Notes under the pieces: generated by a model
Told to the model about the DNA's origin: nothing
Databases searched by the model: none
What the model saw: the letters and a program-made list of their open reading frames with translations, nothing else
Source of the DNA: Helicobacter pylori
GTDB taxonomy: Bacteria; Campylobacterota; Campylobacteria; Campylobacterales; Helicobacteraceae
NCBI GenBank assembly: GCA_008032955.1
Contig: CP032046.1
Coordinates: 930,001 to 994,000, forward strand
DNA length: 64,000 bases
Direction: 5' to 3'
Shown here: one piece after another, positions 8,012 through 17,405 of the stretch
How the letters are laid out: each line of letters starts with the position of its first letter
Position numbering within the stretch: the first letter of the stretch is position 1
Translations under genes and position numbers: made by a program

Positions 8012-8837
8012 CCCTTTCACAAGCCCTAAACAAAACCAAAAAAGAATTATCGCAAAAAGGCTTTAGGGGGGGTTAGAGTCTGAAATTTTATTAGGCTTTG
8101 TCTTGCAAAAAGAGAGGGTTTTTTTGCACACGCATGAGCATTTGGAATTAAACCACGAAGAAGAGGTGCACTTTTTTGAATTGGTAGGAAAGCGATTGAA
8201 TGACTGCCCCATAGAGTATTTATTAGGAAGCTGTGATTTTTATGGGCACTCTTTTTTTGTGAATGAGCATGTTTTAATCCCACGGCCTGAAACCGAGATT
8301 TTAGTCCAAAAAGCCCTTGATATTATTTCTCAATACCATTTAAAAGAAATAGGCGAAATCGGCATAGGGAGTGGTTGCGTGTCTGTGAGTTTGGCTTTAG
8401 AAAATCCTAAGCTTTGTATTTATGCGAGCGATATTTCACCCAAAGCTTTAGAAGTGGCGTTAAAAAACATTGAACGCTTTAATTTAAAAGAGCGTGTTTT
8501 TTTAAAACAAACGCACCTTTGGGATCATATGCCAACGATAGAAATGCTTGTCTCTAACCCGCCCTATATCGCTAGAGATTATCCTTTAGAAAAATCCGTC
8601 CTTAAAGAACCGCATGAAGCCCTTTTTGGGGGGGTTAAAGGCGATGAAATCTTAAAAGAAATCGTTTTTTTAGCCGCTGGATTAAAAATCCCTTTTTTGG
8701 TTTGTGAAATGGGGTATGACCAGTTAAAAAGCTTGAAAGAATGCTTGGAATTTTGCGGTTATGATGCAGAGTTTTACAAGGATTTGAGCGGCTTTGATAG
8801 AGGGTTTGTGGGCGTTTTAAAAAGTTTTTTAAGATAA
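8008..8837 (+). pseudogene. prmC: PrmC (HemK) release factor glutamine methyltransferase, frameshifted at a G tract
   Basis: PrmC N5-methylates the GGQ glutamine of release factors RF1 and RF2. ATG 8008 overlaps the previous stop and starts MTLSQALNKTKKELSQ. A run of seven G at 8066-8072 puts the frame out, and eight G restores a 276-residue protein, the usual length. Beyond the tract the hallmarks are intact: the SAM site (IGIGSGCVSVSLA) and the catalytic SNPPY near residue 185. A start within the downstream frame at 8103 would drop about 32 N-terminal residues. It is either an undercalled homopolymer or a G-tract switch. The gene matters for termination, so I favour error. Confidence 0.85.
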
Positions 8838-8864
8838 ATTAAAACTTAATTACCCTTTTAGTGT

Positions 8865-8870
8865 TACAAT
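8865..8870 (+). promoter_or_regulatory. -10 box for gdhA
   Basis: TACAAT, preceded by TGT, lies 33 bases before the gdhA start and follows the prmC stop. Spacing and composition suit a sigma-80 promoter. Confidence 0.5.
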
Positions 8871-8902
8871 AAAAACACTTAAAACAATAAAGGATGCCGC
8901 TC

Positions 8903-10248
8903 ATGTATGTTGAAAAAATTCTCCAATCTTTACAGAAAAAATACCCTTATCAAAAAGAGTTCCATCAAGCCGTCTATGAAGCTATCACTTCCTTAAAACC
9001 CCTTTTAGACAGCGATAAAAGCTATGAAAAGCATGCGGTTTTAGAGCGTTTGATTGAGCCTGAAAGGGAGATTTTTTTTAGGGTGTGTTGGCTGGATGAT
9101 AACCATCAAATCCAAGTCAATCGGGGGTGTAGGGTTGAATTCAATTCGGCTATTGGCCCTTATAAGGGGGGTTTGAGATTCCACCCTAGCGTGAATGAAA
9201 GCGTGATCAAGTTTTTAGGCTTTGAGCAAGTGTTGAAAAATTCGCTCACCACTTTGGCTATGGGGGGCGCTAAGGGGGGAGCGATTTTGACCCTAAAGGG
9301 AAGAGCGAGCATGAGATCATGCGTTTTTGCCAGGCGTTCATGAATGAATTGTACCGCCACATTGGAGCCACGACTGATGTGCCAGCTGGGGATATTGGAG
9401 TGGGCGAAAGAGAGATTGGCTATCTGTTTGGGCAATATAAAAAATTAGTCAATCGTTTTGAGGGCGTATTGACCGGTAAGGGACTCACTTATGGGGGGAG
9501 CTTGTGCAGAAAAGAAGCTACCGGCTATGGGTGCGTGTATTTTGCTGAAGAAATGCTGCAAGAAAGGAACAGCTCTTTAGAGGGTAAGGTTTGCAGCGTT
9601 TCTGGGAGCGGTAATGTCGCTATTTATACCATTGAAAAACTGCTTCAAATAGGAGCCAAACCGGTAACGGCGAGCGATTCTAATGGCATGATTTATGATA
9701 AAGACGGCATTGATTTAGAGCTTTTGAAAGAGATTAAAGAGGTGCGTCGTGGGAGGATCAAAGAATACGCTTTAGAAAAAACTAGCGCGAAATACACGCC
9801 CACAGAAAATTACCCCAAAGGGGGGAATGCCGTATGGCATGTGCCTTGTTTTGCGGCTTTTCCTAGCGCGACTGAGAATGAATTGAGCGTTTTAGACGCT
9901 AAAACCCTCCTTTCTAATGGGTGTAAATGCGTGGCTGAAGGGGCGAACATGCCCTCAAGCAATGAAGCGATTGAATTGTTTTTACAGGCTAAGATTTCTT
10001 ATGGTATAGGCAAGGCGGCTAATGCTGGGGGGGTGAGCGTGAGCGGCTTGGAAATGGCGCAAAACGCGAGCATGCACCCTTGGAGTTTTGAAGTGGTGGA
10101 TGCGAAATTACACCACATCATGAAAGAGATTTATAAAAATGTCTCTCAAACCGCTAAAGAGTTTAAAGACCCTACTAATTTTGTTTTAGGGGCTAATATC
10201 GCTGGTTTTAGAAAAGTGGCGTCTGCGATGATAGCGCAAGGGGTTTGA
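8903..10248 (+). pseudogene. gdhA: NADP-type glutamate dehydrogenase, frameshifted at a G tract
   Basis: It interconverts 2-oxoglutarate plus ammonia and glutamate. ATG 8903 has AAGGA eight bases upstream and is preferred to ATG 8894. The N-terminal substrate domain (PYKGGLRFHPSV, with the catalytic Lys region LAMGGAKGG) reads until G6 at 9274-9279. Seven G would continue into SDFDPKGKSE and give 448 residues, the family length. The second part has the cofactor-binding SGSGNVA and ends MIAQGV. As sequenced the enzyme is broken in the active-site domain. An assembly undercall is the simplest reason. It is followed convergently by the fucosyltransferase gene. Confidence 0.9.
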
Positions 10249-10398
10249 TTTACCCCCAATTTTACAAACCCAGTTTTTTAACCCATCTCCTTATGGCGCG
10301 TAACAACGGTAAGGATTTTTGATAAATTTTGCGATAGATTTTAAAAGTGGTGTTTTGAGAGAGTTCCAATAAAGGTGAAGCGTTTTGTAAAAGGCGCT

Positions 10399-10482
10399 CA
10401 TAATTAACCCTCAAATCATCATAATTAACCCTCAAATCATCATAATTAACCCTCAAATCATCATAATTAACCCTCAAATCAT
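10399..10482. repeat. Four 21-bp tandem repeats encoding DDLRVNY heptads
   Basis: The plus-strand unit CATAATTAACCCTCAAATCAT is repeated four times without change. On the minus strand each unit encodes one heptad of the fucosyltransferase tail. Heptad number is known to set dimerisation and acceptor length preference in this family and varies by slippage. Four copies is on the low side of the range I know. Confidence 0.95.
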
Positions 10483-11490
10483 CAATAGTCGCTAAAGGCT
10501 CATTCAAATCACGATAGAAAACAAAAGGGTTATCGTGATAAATCGTGTCGTTTTCTAAAATCGTTTTAAAAAAATCCAGGATTTTTTTAAAACTCAAATT
10601 TTGGTAAAAGTAAGCTTTCCCATCAAGGGTGTTTAAAGGGTTTTCATAGAGCATGTCTAAATAAGCGTTTGGGTGCGTGTGCAAGTATCTCACATAATCA
10701 ATCGCTTCATCAAAATCTTTAAAATCATGCACATTCACAAAACTTTTAGGGTTAAAATCTTTCGCCACGCTAGGACTCCCCCAATAAATAGGAATAGTAT
10801 GGCTGAAATAAGCGTCAATGATTTTTTCAGTAACATAGCCATAGCCTTGAGTGTTTTCAAAACACAGATTGAATTTGTATTGGCTTAAAAACTCGCTCTT
10901 GTTTTTGACATTATAGCCTAAAGTGTTTTTCACGCTCCCTCCCCCAATAACTGGCTCAATAGCGTTTAAAGCGTCATAGAAGGCGTTCCTTATAGGAGCG
11001 TTAGGGTTGCTTGCGACAAAACTCGCAAACCCTCTTTTCAAAGGATCGCTCTCATTATTCACTACTGCGCATAAATGAGGGTGGTTTTCTTTAAAATGAT
11101 GGGAGGGTTTTTTTAAAGCATAAAGGCTGTCAGATTTGATCTTGTAGGGCGCGGTGGTGTCATTCACGCTCTCGGCTTTATGGTGTAGTCTATCATAATA
11201 TAAAGGCATTCTCAAATAACGGTCTCTAAAATCCAATTCATCAAAGCCTATGGCGTAATCAAAGAGGTTGAAATTAGGGACTTCGTTTTCACCGGTGTAA
11301 AACACCCTTTTAGCGTTTTGATAGGATAAGATTTTTCTGGCTGAGCCAATAGGACTGCCAAAGACGAGATCTGAGGGTTTGTTGGGATTGCTGTGCAGAA
11401 TGATTTTGTAGCGTTGGCTTAAGATGAAATACAGAGTGCTCTTTTTAAATTCTTCAGCGCCTCCCCACCAATTCGCCACAGCGATTTTTA

Positions 11491-11523
11491 GGGGGGGAGG
11501 AGATTTAGAGGTAATTTTTTTTT
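11491..11523 (-). promoter_or_regulatory. Phase-variation tracts in the fucosyltransferase gene (C7 and A9)
   Basis: On the coding strand an A9 tract (11515-11523) is followed 17 bases later by a C7 tract (11491-11497). C7 is compatible with the enzyme frame, while A9 is one base short of A10. The A-rich tract also contains the A-AAA-AAA heptamer, on which a -1 ribosomal slip would restore the correct frame. Confidence 0.75.
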
Positions 11524-11577
11524 AATTGGAGCGCTTTCTATAAAGGCGTCTAGTAAGGGTTGGAACATTTTTACCCT

Positions 11578-14387
11578 TTAAACCAATTTAGGCAAACTCA
11601 AATGGCGTTTGAAATACGCCAAGATCACAAGGATAAAAGGTATCGCTACCAAAAAGTATAAAAAAGTAGGGATCGGCAAAGGATCGCCTGCAGCATAGCT
11701 GTGCAAGCCAGAAAGGTAGTAATTCACGCCAAAATAAGTCATTAAAACCGAATAAAACCCTAGCACGCTGCTGCTCGCTAAAATAAAGGGCCAATTTTGA
11801 GAGCCTAAAAAACGCAAATGCAAGATCAAAGCATAGACGCAAATAGAAATCAACGCCCAAGTTTCTTTAGGGTCCCACCCCCAATAGCGCCCCCAAGATT
11901 CATTCGCCCACACCCCGCCTAAGAAATTCCCGGCTGTGAGCATGAACAGGCCTAAAATCATGCTCATTTCATTGATAGCGCTAATGGAAAGGATGGTTTT
12001 GTCCAAATTGAAACGCCCTTGTTTGCGCAAAATAAACAAAACCAAACTTAAAATCCCTAGCACAAAACACAAGCCCAAAAAGCCATAACTGGCGGTGATG
12101 ACAGAGACATGGATATTGAGCCAATAGGATTTTAACACCGGCACTAAATGGCCAATTTGAGGGTCCATAAAGCCTAAATGAGCCACAAAGAGTGCGATAC
12201 CGGCTAAAAAGCTAGAAGCCGATAGCGCGAGTTTGGAGCGTAAAATAAACCCTGCGATAACAGAAGCCCATGCGATATAGAGCATGGACTCATAAGCGTT
12301 GCTCCAAGGCGAATGCCCGCTCACGTACCAGCGCAAGATTAATCCCACAGAATGAGCGAGCATGCAAAGCAAGATAGCCATATAAAGGATTTTAGTCAGC
12401 CAAATATTTGGAATCGTGTTTTTAACCAAAGAGGTGATCACAACGATAAAAAGCAACAACCCAAGAAGGATATAAGGCAAGGTCAGGCTGTTAAAAAAAT
12501 TGGTGTGGTTTAAAAAAATTTCAGAATCCACTTTAGAAGAAGATAAATAGAGGTTTTTGGCATGCTCTTGCTGATAGACGCTCAAATCTTTTAGGGTTTT
12601 TTCTACTTTATCCCATTGGTTGGTTTTTAAAGCGTCATCAAACCCGCTAAAAATATTTTTTAAAAACGCCGTTGCCACGCTTGAAATTTCTTTATTGGGG
12701 CTGTTGATCGCTTCAATGGGCGAGAGCCAAGCAGTGGTTTTATCGCTAGGGAAAATGCGTAAAAATTGAGCGCTAAAAAGCGTATAAACTAAATTGATTC
12801 GTTCATCTACTTTTAACACATCTTTATCCAACTCGTTGCGCGCATTAGGGGATTTTTGATTGACTTCTTCAACCAGATTTTTTAATTTATACCCACGGCT
12901 ATCAAAAACATCTCTAAAAGCGATACGGCTTTCATCTAAAGGCGTGCCAATAAGCTTTTTTAAGGCTTTATTAGAAGTGTAAATCATCTTAACGCTACGC
13001 CAATCATTGGGGAAAAACATGATCCCTAAAAGCACCTGCATGGCGTTTAGCCCTTGAAAATCATCTTTTTTTAAAATCTTATGGATGTATTCAATGCTAA
13101 TAGTGTCTAAAGGTTTGATACGCCCATCAAAATCCTGGACTTGAAGCCTTTGAAAGGCTTTCAAATGGTCTTTGGAATACTCTCTTAAATGTTTCAAACG
13201 CTCTAAAATTGCACTTTTAGAATCTTCTTTATTAGCGGGATTTTCTACGCTTTGTCGCTCAATTTTAGCGCTTTTGCCCCCATGCATGTCAATTTGGCCT
13301 TCATTGGCGAACGAAGAAGTAAAAGGGCTGATTAAAATTAAAGCGAGCAAGAAACTAGCAACTTGTTGGGATTTTAAAAAGCGTGAAAGCTTTAAAAAAC
13401 GCCCATTTTTATCCAAAAGCAACCACAAAGCCCCTAAAATAAGCATCGCATACCCTAAATAAGTGGGGATTTTACCCGGGTCTTTATTGACAGAAAGGAT
13501 CGTGCCTTTTTCATCCATGTCATAAGAAGATTGGAAAAAGCGATAACCTTCATAATCTAAAACATGGTTCATGAAAATCCTATAAGGCTTGATTAAGGTG
13601 TTATCCAATTTCAAAACTTCCACTTCTGAAGCGTAAGATGAAGGGCTCATAGAGCCGGCGTAGCGCTCTAATTCAAAACGCTTCAGTTTGATTTGGAAAG
13701 GCAATCCAATGTAAGCGGATCCAAAACTCAAAGAGAGCTTGTCGTCTTTAAACATCTCGCTTTCTTCTATGCCTTCATTCCTGTTGTTTTTAATGAGGTT
13801 GAATTTGCGGCTCACGCCGTTATAAGTCGCCTTTAACACTAAAATCGTGGCATCATCTTTTTAATGGCGTTTTGCTTGTAAATCTCTAAAGGTTCTAAAA
13901 TCAAAGGCTTGTGATCTAAAGTGGCATGAATGGGTTTTAATCGTTTGGAATAATAAAAAGTTAAAGGCGTTTTTAAAGAAAGTTTTTTTTCGTCATTTAG
14001 GGCGATATTAAGGTAAGTGTCCGCGCTTTCAAAAGAGCTTTGTGCACTATTTTCTCGCACATGCATAAGCCCTTCCACGCCAAAAAAGCGCGTGATCGCT
14101 GCCCCTAAAATGATTAAAATCAAGGAGCTGTGGAAAAAAAGGCTGGCGTATCTTTTGCGCTTCAAAGCTTTAGAATTAATGAATGTGCCTATTAAAACCA
14201 CCAACAAATATGCATGCAAGAAATTGAACCAAGGGGTGTTATACACAATCGCCTTACTCGCGCTCGTGCCGTAATCGTTTTCTATAAAAGTGGCTATCGC
14301 ACACGCACAAGCGTAGAGTGCGATTAAAGGGATAGCGACCCAAAAAGAAGCCAGCAAAAAAGAAAGCAGGCTTTTAAGGCTTTTCAT
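11578..14387 (-). pseudogene. ccsBA: CcsBA fused system II cytochrome c synthase, frameshifted
   Basis: This membrane protein exports heme and attaches it to apocytochrome c in the periplasm. Epsilonproteobacteria carry CcsB and CcsA fused. The first part (from ATG 14387) holds the ResB/CcsB-like membrane segments and stops in A5 at 13858-13862. A6 would continue IKKDDATILVLKATYNG and give a 936-residue protein. The C-terminal CcsA half has several membrane helices and the tryptophan-rich heme motif ANESWGRYWGWDPKETWAL. It is followed by short spacing to the thioredoxin-like gene (14396), with which it shares a pathway. The one-base loss in a short A run is probably an artefact. Confidence 0.88.
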
Positions 14388-14395
14388 GCATTTTC

Positions 14396-15067
14396 CTAGC
14401 TTGATTTGTTTCTAGAAAGGTTGGTTTTATACTTGATGTAAGCCTTTAATTTTTTAGTGAGATCCTCATCGTTTTTTGCGTCTTGATACTTCCCATCGCC
14501 GATAAATTCTAACACGGCTAAAAATTGCGTAGAGGGCATATAGCCGGGCAATTCATAGATGGTTTTGCCGGTTTTATCGGATAAAACAATCGTAGGGGTG
14601 GATTGGACGGCATAAATTTGCGCTAATTCTTCTGTGGACATTTTGATTTCTTTTTCATCATTTTTATCCTTATCGCCGACTTTAAAATCATGCTCTTTGG
14701 AGTAGCTGATATTGACATAGTAAGCGCTAAAATGCTCTTTAACATAGTCGCGCAATTCTTTGACATTTTTGAGATCTTTTTTAAACCTTTCGCAATAGGA
14801 GCAACCATTACGGCCAAAAACTAAAAGCATGTATTTGTCATTGGGGCTAATAGACTTATTGTCTAAAAAAACATCTTCTAAACCGGTGTAACTCTTTTTG
14901 TCTATATTGTCTCGCTCATCGTTCAATTCTTTGGAGCTTTGAGAGCCAGAGCTTAAAAGATTTTCATCTAACTTTTCTTTATTGTTGGATTTGCAAGCGC
15001 TTAAAAACAGCGAAATCAATAATAAAACGCTTAAAAATTTCTTGGAAACATAAGAAAGTGAAAACAT
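14396..15067 (-). CDS. Thioredoxin-fold lipoprotein for cytochrome c assembly and disulfide handling (HP0377 type)
   Basis: This is a 223-residue protein. A signal peptide ends in a lipobox (SLFLSAC, Cys ~25), so it is tethered to a membrane on the periplasmic side. The thioredoxin fold spans ~75-205 with the active site CSYC (in GRNGCSYCERF, about residues 89-92) and the cis-Pro in QSTPTIV. The H. pylori protein HP0377 with this motif is reported to reduce apocytochrome c (CcmG-like) and to act in oxidative folding (DsbC-like). The gene lies 8 bases upstream of ccsBA on the same strand, which fits delivery of reduced heme-binding cysteines to CcsBA. Confidence 0.85.
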   Translation of the reverse strand: MFSLSYVSKKFLSVLLLISLFLSACKSNNKEKLDENLLSSGSQSSKELNDERDNIDKKSYTGLEDVFLDNKSISPNDKYMLLVFGRNGCSYCERFKKDLKNVKELRDYVKEHFSAYYVNISYSKEHDFKVGDKDKNDEKEIKMSTEELAQIYAVQSTPTIVLSDKTGKTIYELPGYMPSTQFLAVLEFIGDGKYQDAKNDEDLTKKLKAYIKYKTNLSRNKSS

Positions 15068-15138
15068 GTAATAACCTTTATTTTTTAATAGATTTGAAAA
15101 CTCGGTATTTTACTATAATAATCGTTTTTATGCAAATT

Positions 15139-16145
15139 TCACTCACTTTTAAGGTTTTTAACTAATCCAATGATAAATTTTGCAAACTCTATAGAATCGT
15201 TTAAGCATGGGCAAACTAAATATTCCTTAACCGCTAAGCGCTCTGCCATTAAGCGGTATTGCATGTCTAATTCATAAAGCGTTTCAGAATTGTCAATCGT
15301 GAAAGCTAAAGGGTAGATAATGATATTAGACTTGCGGTGCTTTTCTATCAACTCTTCAGTGCTTGGCTCTAGCCATTTCATAGGCCCTAGCTTGGATTGG
15401 TAAGAGAGTAAAACTTCTTTAAAAGGGATATTTTTTTGTTGCATCAACTCTTTTAACAAACTCACATGGTGTTCGCATTCTTGCTGGTAAGTATCGCCGG
15501 CATCAACAATGCTTTTAGGCAATCCATGGACGGAAAAGATTAGGACAAAATCCTGGCTTTTGCGGTTGTTTAGGGTGCTTAAAATCGTGCTTAAAATGAT
15601 TTCATTAAGCTTTTTGTCAGCATAAAAGCGTTCTATCACTCGCACCTTGGGGCGGAAAGTTTCTAAGGATTTGAGAGCGCTAAAAGCGTCATTGAAACTA
15701 GAAAGGGTGGTCGTGCTAGAATATTGCGGATACATGGAAAAAAACACCAGGCTTTCTATTTCTTTTAAGGCTAAATCTTGCAAAACCATAGACGCATAAG
15801 GGGGGTATAACGCATCGCATAAGTGTAAAAACGAGAAGGATCCAATTCGTTCAAACGCTCTGTAAGGGCGAATGTGATAGGCGTTAAAGGGGATTTGCCT
15901 CCTAATTTTTCATAGATTTTTTTGGATTTTTCTATGCGGCTATTGACGATCATTTTACCCACCATTTTACGCATGAAATTATTTTTAATGGTAAGGATAA
16001 AGGGGTCATCAAACATGTTTTTTAAAAACACCCCCACTTCATAAAGGCTGTTAGGCCCTCCCATATTCAAAAGAATAACCGCTTCTTTGGGGGATTTTGT
16101 GGCGTTATTTTCTAAATTATTATGCTTTTCATTGATCAAATTCAT
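15139..16145 (-). pseudogene. hemH: Ferrochelatase, frameshifted at a C tract
   Basis: The last step of heme synthesis: insertion of Fe(II) into protoporphyrin IX. The N-terminal part from ATG 16145 has the family start ([12 protein letters not shown]) and breaks in a C6 run (G6 at 15800-15805 on the plus strand). C7 reads [12 protein letters not shown] and gives 335 residues, the expected length. The C-terminal part has the active-site motif FSVHGLPKS with the conserved His and ends in the usual Glu-rich region. The frame breaks at a key substrate-pocket motif, so the sequenced allele would be dead. Heme is needed, hence probable sequencing undercall. Confidence 0.88.
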
Positions 16146-16200
16146 TAGTGCATGCTAAAATAAAACGATTAATAAAAAATAAATCGTTAGAAAGAAGTTA

Positions 16201-16632
16201 ATGTTAGAGATGAGTTTGCAAGCATTAAATACACAAGATTCTTCTGTAATGGCTCAATCCTTGCTTGTCCATGCCTTTTTTGCCGCCTTGCTTGCCCTAG
16301 CCTTTATGATCAATCTTTACACCCTTTTTAAAGAAAGGAATTTTATCCAATTGAACAAAAAAATCTATCTTGTCATGCCAGCGATTTACATTCTTTTAAG
16401 CATCGCTCTTTTGAGCGGGGTTTTTATTTGGGCGATGCAGCAATTTGAATTTTCTTTTAGCGCTGTTGTCATGCTTTTAGGGTTATTGTTGATGCTGATA
16501 GCAGAAATTAAACGCCATAAAAGCGTGAAATTCGCTATCACCAAAAAAGAAAGGATGGAAGCCTATATCAAAAAAGCTAAAATCCTGTATTTTTTAGAAA
16601 CGATTCTTATTGTTGTGTTAATGGGCATTTGA
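16201..16632 (+). CDS. Small integral membrane protein of unknown function
   Basis: A 143-residue protein with about four hydrophobic segments (near residues 20-42, 55-78, 85-105, 122-143) and a basic loop at ~105-120 (EIKRHKSVKFAITKKER). It has no enzymatic motif. The stop TGA overlaps the ATG of rsmE by one base at 16632-16633, so it is co-transcribed with rsmE. It corresponds to HP0375. The function is not known to me. Confidence 0.75.
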   Translation: MLEMSLQALNTQDSSVMAQSLLVHAFFAALLALAFMINLYTLFKERNFIQLNKKIYLVMPAIYILLSIALLSGVFIWAMQQFEFSFSAVVMLLGLLLMLIAEIKRHKSVKFAITKKERMEAYIKKAKILYFLETILIVVLMGI

Positions 16633-17313
16633 ATGCGTTTTGTCTACCACCCTTTAGCCAAAGAGCCTACTTTAAAAATAGAAGGCGAGAGTTATATCCA
16701 TTTATACCGCTCAAGGCGCATCAAAAGCGCGAGTCGTTTGGATTTAAGGAATTTAAAAGACGGCTTTTTATACACCTATGAGCATGCAGAAATCGCTAAA
16801 AAACACGCCTTTTTAAGGCTAGTGGGCACGCAACCATTAGAGATTATGGCTAATAAAAAAACGCATTTGATTTTAAGCGTGATTGAAATCAAAAGCGTTG
16901 AAAAAATTTTGCCTTTTTTAAATCAGTTAGGCGTGAGCAAGTTGAGTTTGTTCTATGCGGATTTTAGCCAGCGTAATGAAAAAATAGATAGCGCCAAATT
17001 AGAGCGCTTTCAAAAGATTTTGATCCATTCTTGCGAGCAATGCGGTCGCAGCGCTTTAATGGAATTGGAAGCGTTTCCAAGCACCAAAGAGGTATTAAAC
17101 GCCTACCCTAAAGCGAGCGTTTTAGATTTTAACGGCGAAACCTTACCCGCAAGCACGGATTTTGAAAAGGGTATTATCATAGGGCCTGAAGGGGGCTTTA
17201 GCGAGCAAGAAAGGGAGTGTTTTAAAGAGCGTGAAATTTATCGCATCCCGTTAGATATGGTGCTAAAATCTGAGAGTGCATGCGTGTTTGTGGCGAGTAT
17301 TGCGCAAGTTTAG
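16633..17313 (+). CDS. rsmE: 16S rRNA m3U1498 methyltransferase
   Basis: This is a 226-residue SPOUT-class methyltransferase. RsmE N3-methylates U1498 in the 30S decoding region using SAM. The N-terminal PUA-like RNA-binding segment (MRFVYHPLAKEPTLKIEGE) is followed by the knotted SAM site, with IIGPEGGFSEQE near residues 182-193 and the final LKSESA near 212-218. Length matches the family. It is directly coupled to the preceding membrane protein gene. No anomaly. Confidence 0.88.
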   Translation: MRFVYHPLAKEPTLKIEGESYIHLYRSRRIKSASRLDLRNLKDGFLYTYEHAEIAKKHAFLRLVGTQPLEIMANKKTHLILSVIEIKSVEKILPFLNQLGVSKLSLFYADFSQRNEKIDSAKLERFQKILIHSCEQCGRSALMELEAFPSTKEVLNAYPKASVLDFNGETLPASTDFEKGIIIGPEGGFSEQERECFKEREIYRIPLDMVLKSESACVFVASIAQV

Positions 17314-17405
17314 GGGGTATCTCAAAAGTTTTAAAAATAAAATTTTAAAAAATTAAGATCTTAATTTTTTGCTAAAAAGCTTGAGTTAAAGCCAATTTTT
17401 AACCC

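Larger units (their letters stand above)
10262..11568 (-). pseudogene. futA: Alpha-1,3-fucosyltransferase for Lewis antigens, out of frame at a poly-A tract
   Basis: A GT10 enzyme that adds fucose from GDP-fucose to LacNAc on the LPS O-chain. ATG 11568 gives MFQPLLDAFIESAPI, then nine A (T9 at 11515-11523 on the plus strand) throw the frame to a stop. Ten or seven A would join it to the body starting KIAVANWWGG. The downstream C7 tract (11491-11497) is in frame. The GT10 core includes KFNLCFENTQGYGYVTEK and PIYWGSP. The tail has four DDLRVNY heptads (10399-10482) and a basic amphipathic membrane anchor. This family is known to phase-vary through these tracts. The repaired length is 435 residues. 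Confidence 0.88.

Noticed and set aside
10399-10482. Regular 21-bp repeats that could suggest a CRISPR array
   Set aside because: There are no spacers between units, and the repeats lie in frame within the fucosyltransferase gene, encoding known heptads.
11588-11860. Second minus-strand frame inside the C-terminal part of ccsBA
   Set aside because: It overlaps the well-supported CcsA half, has arbitrary composition and no start signal.
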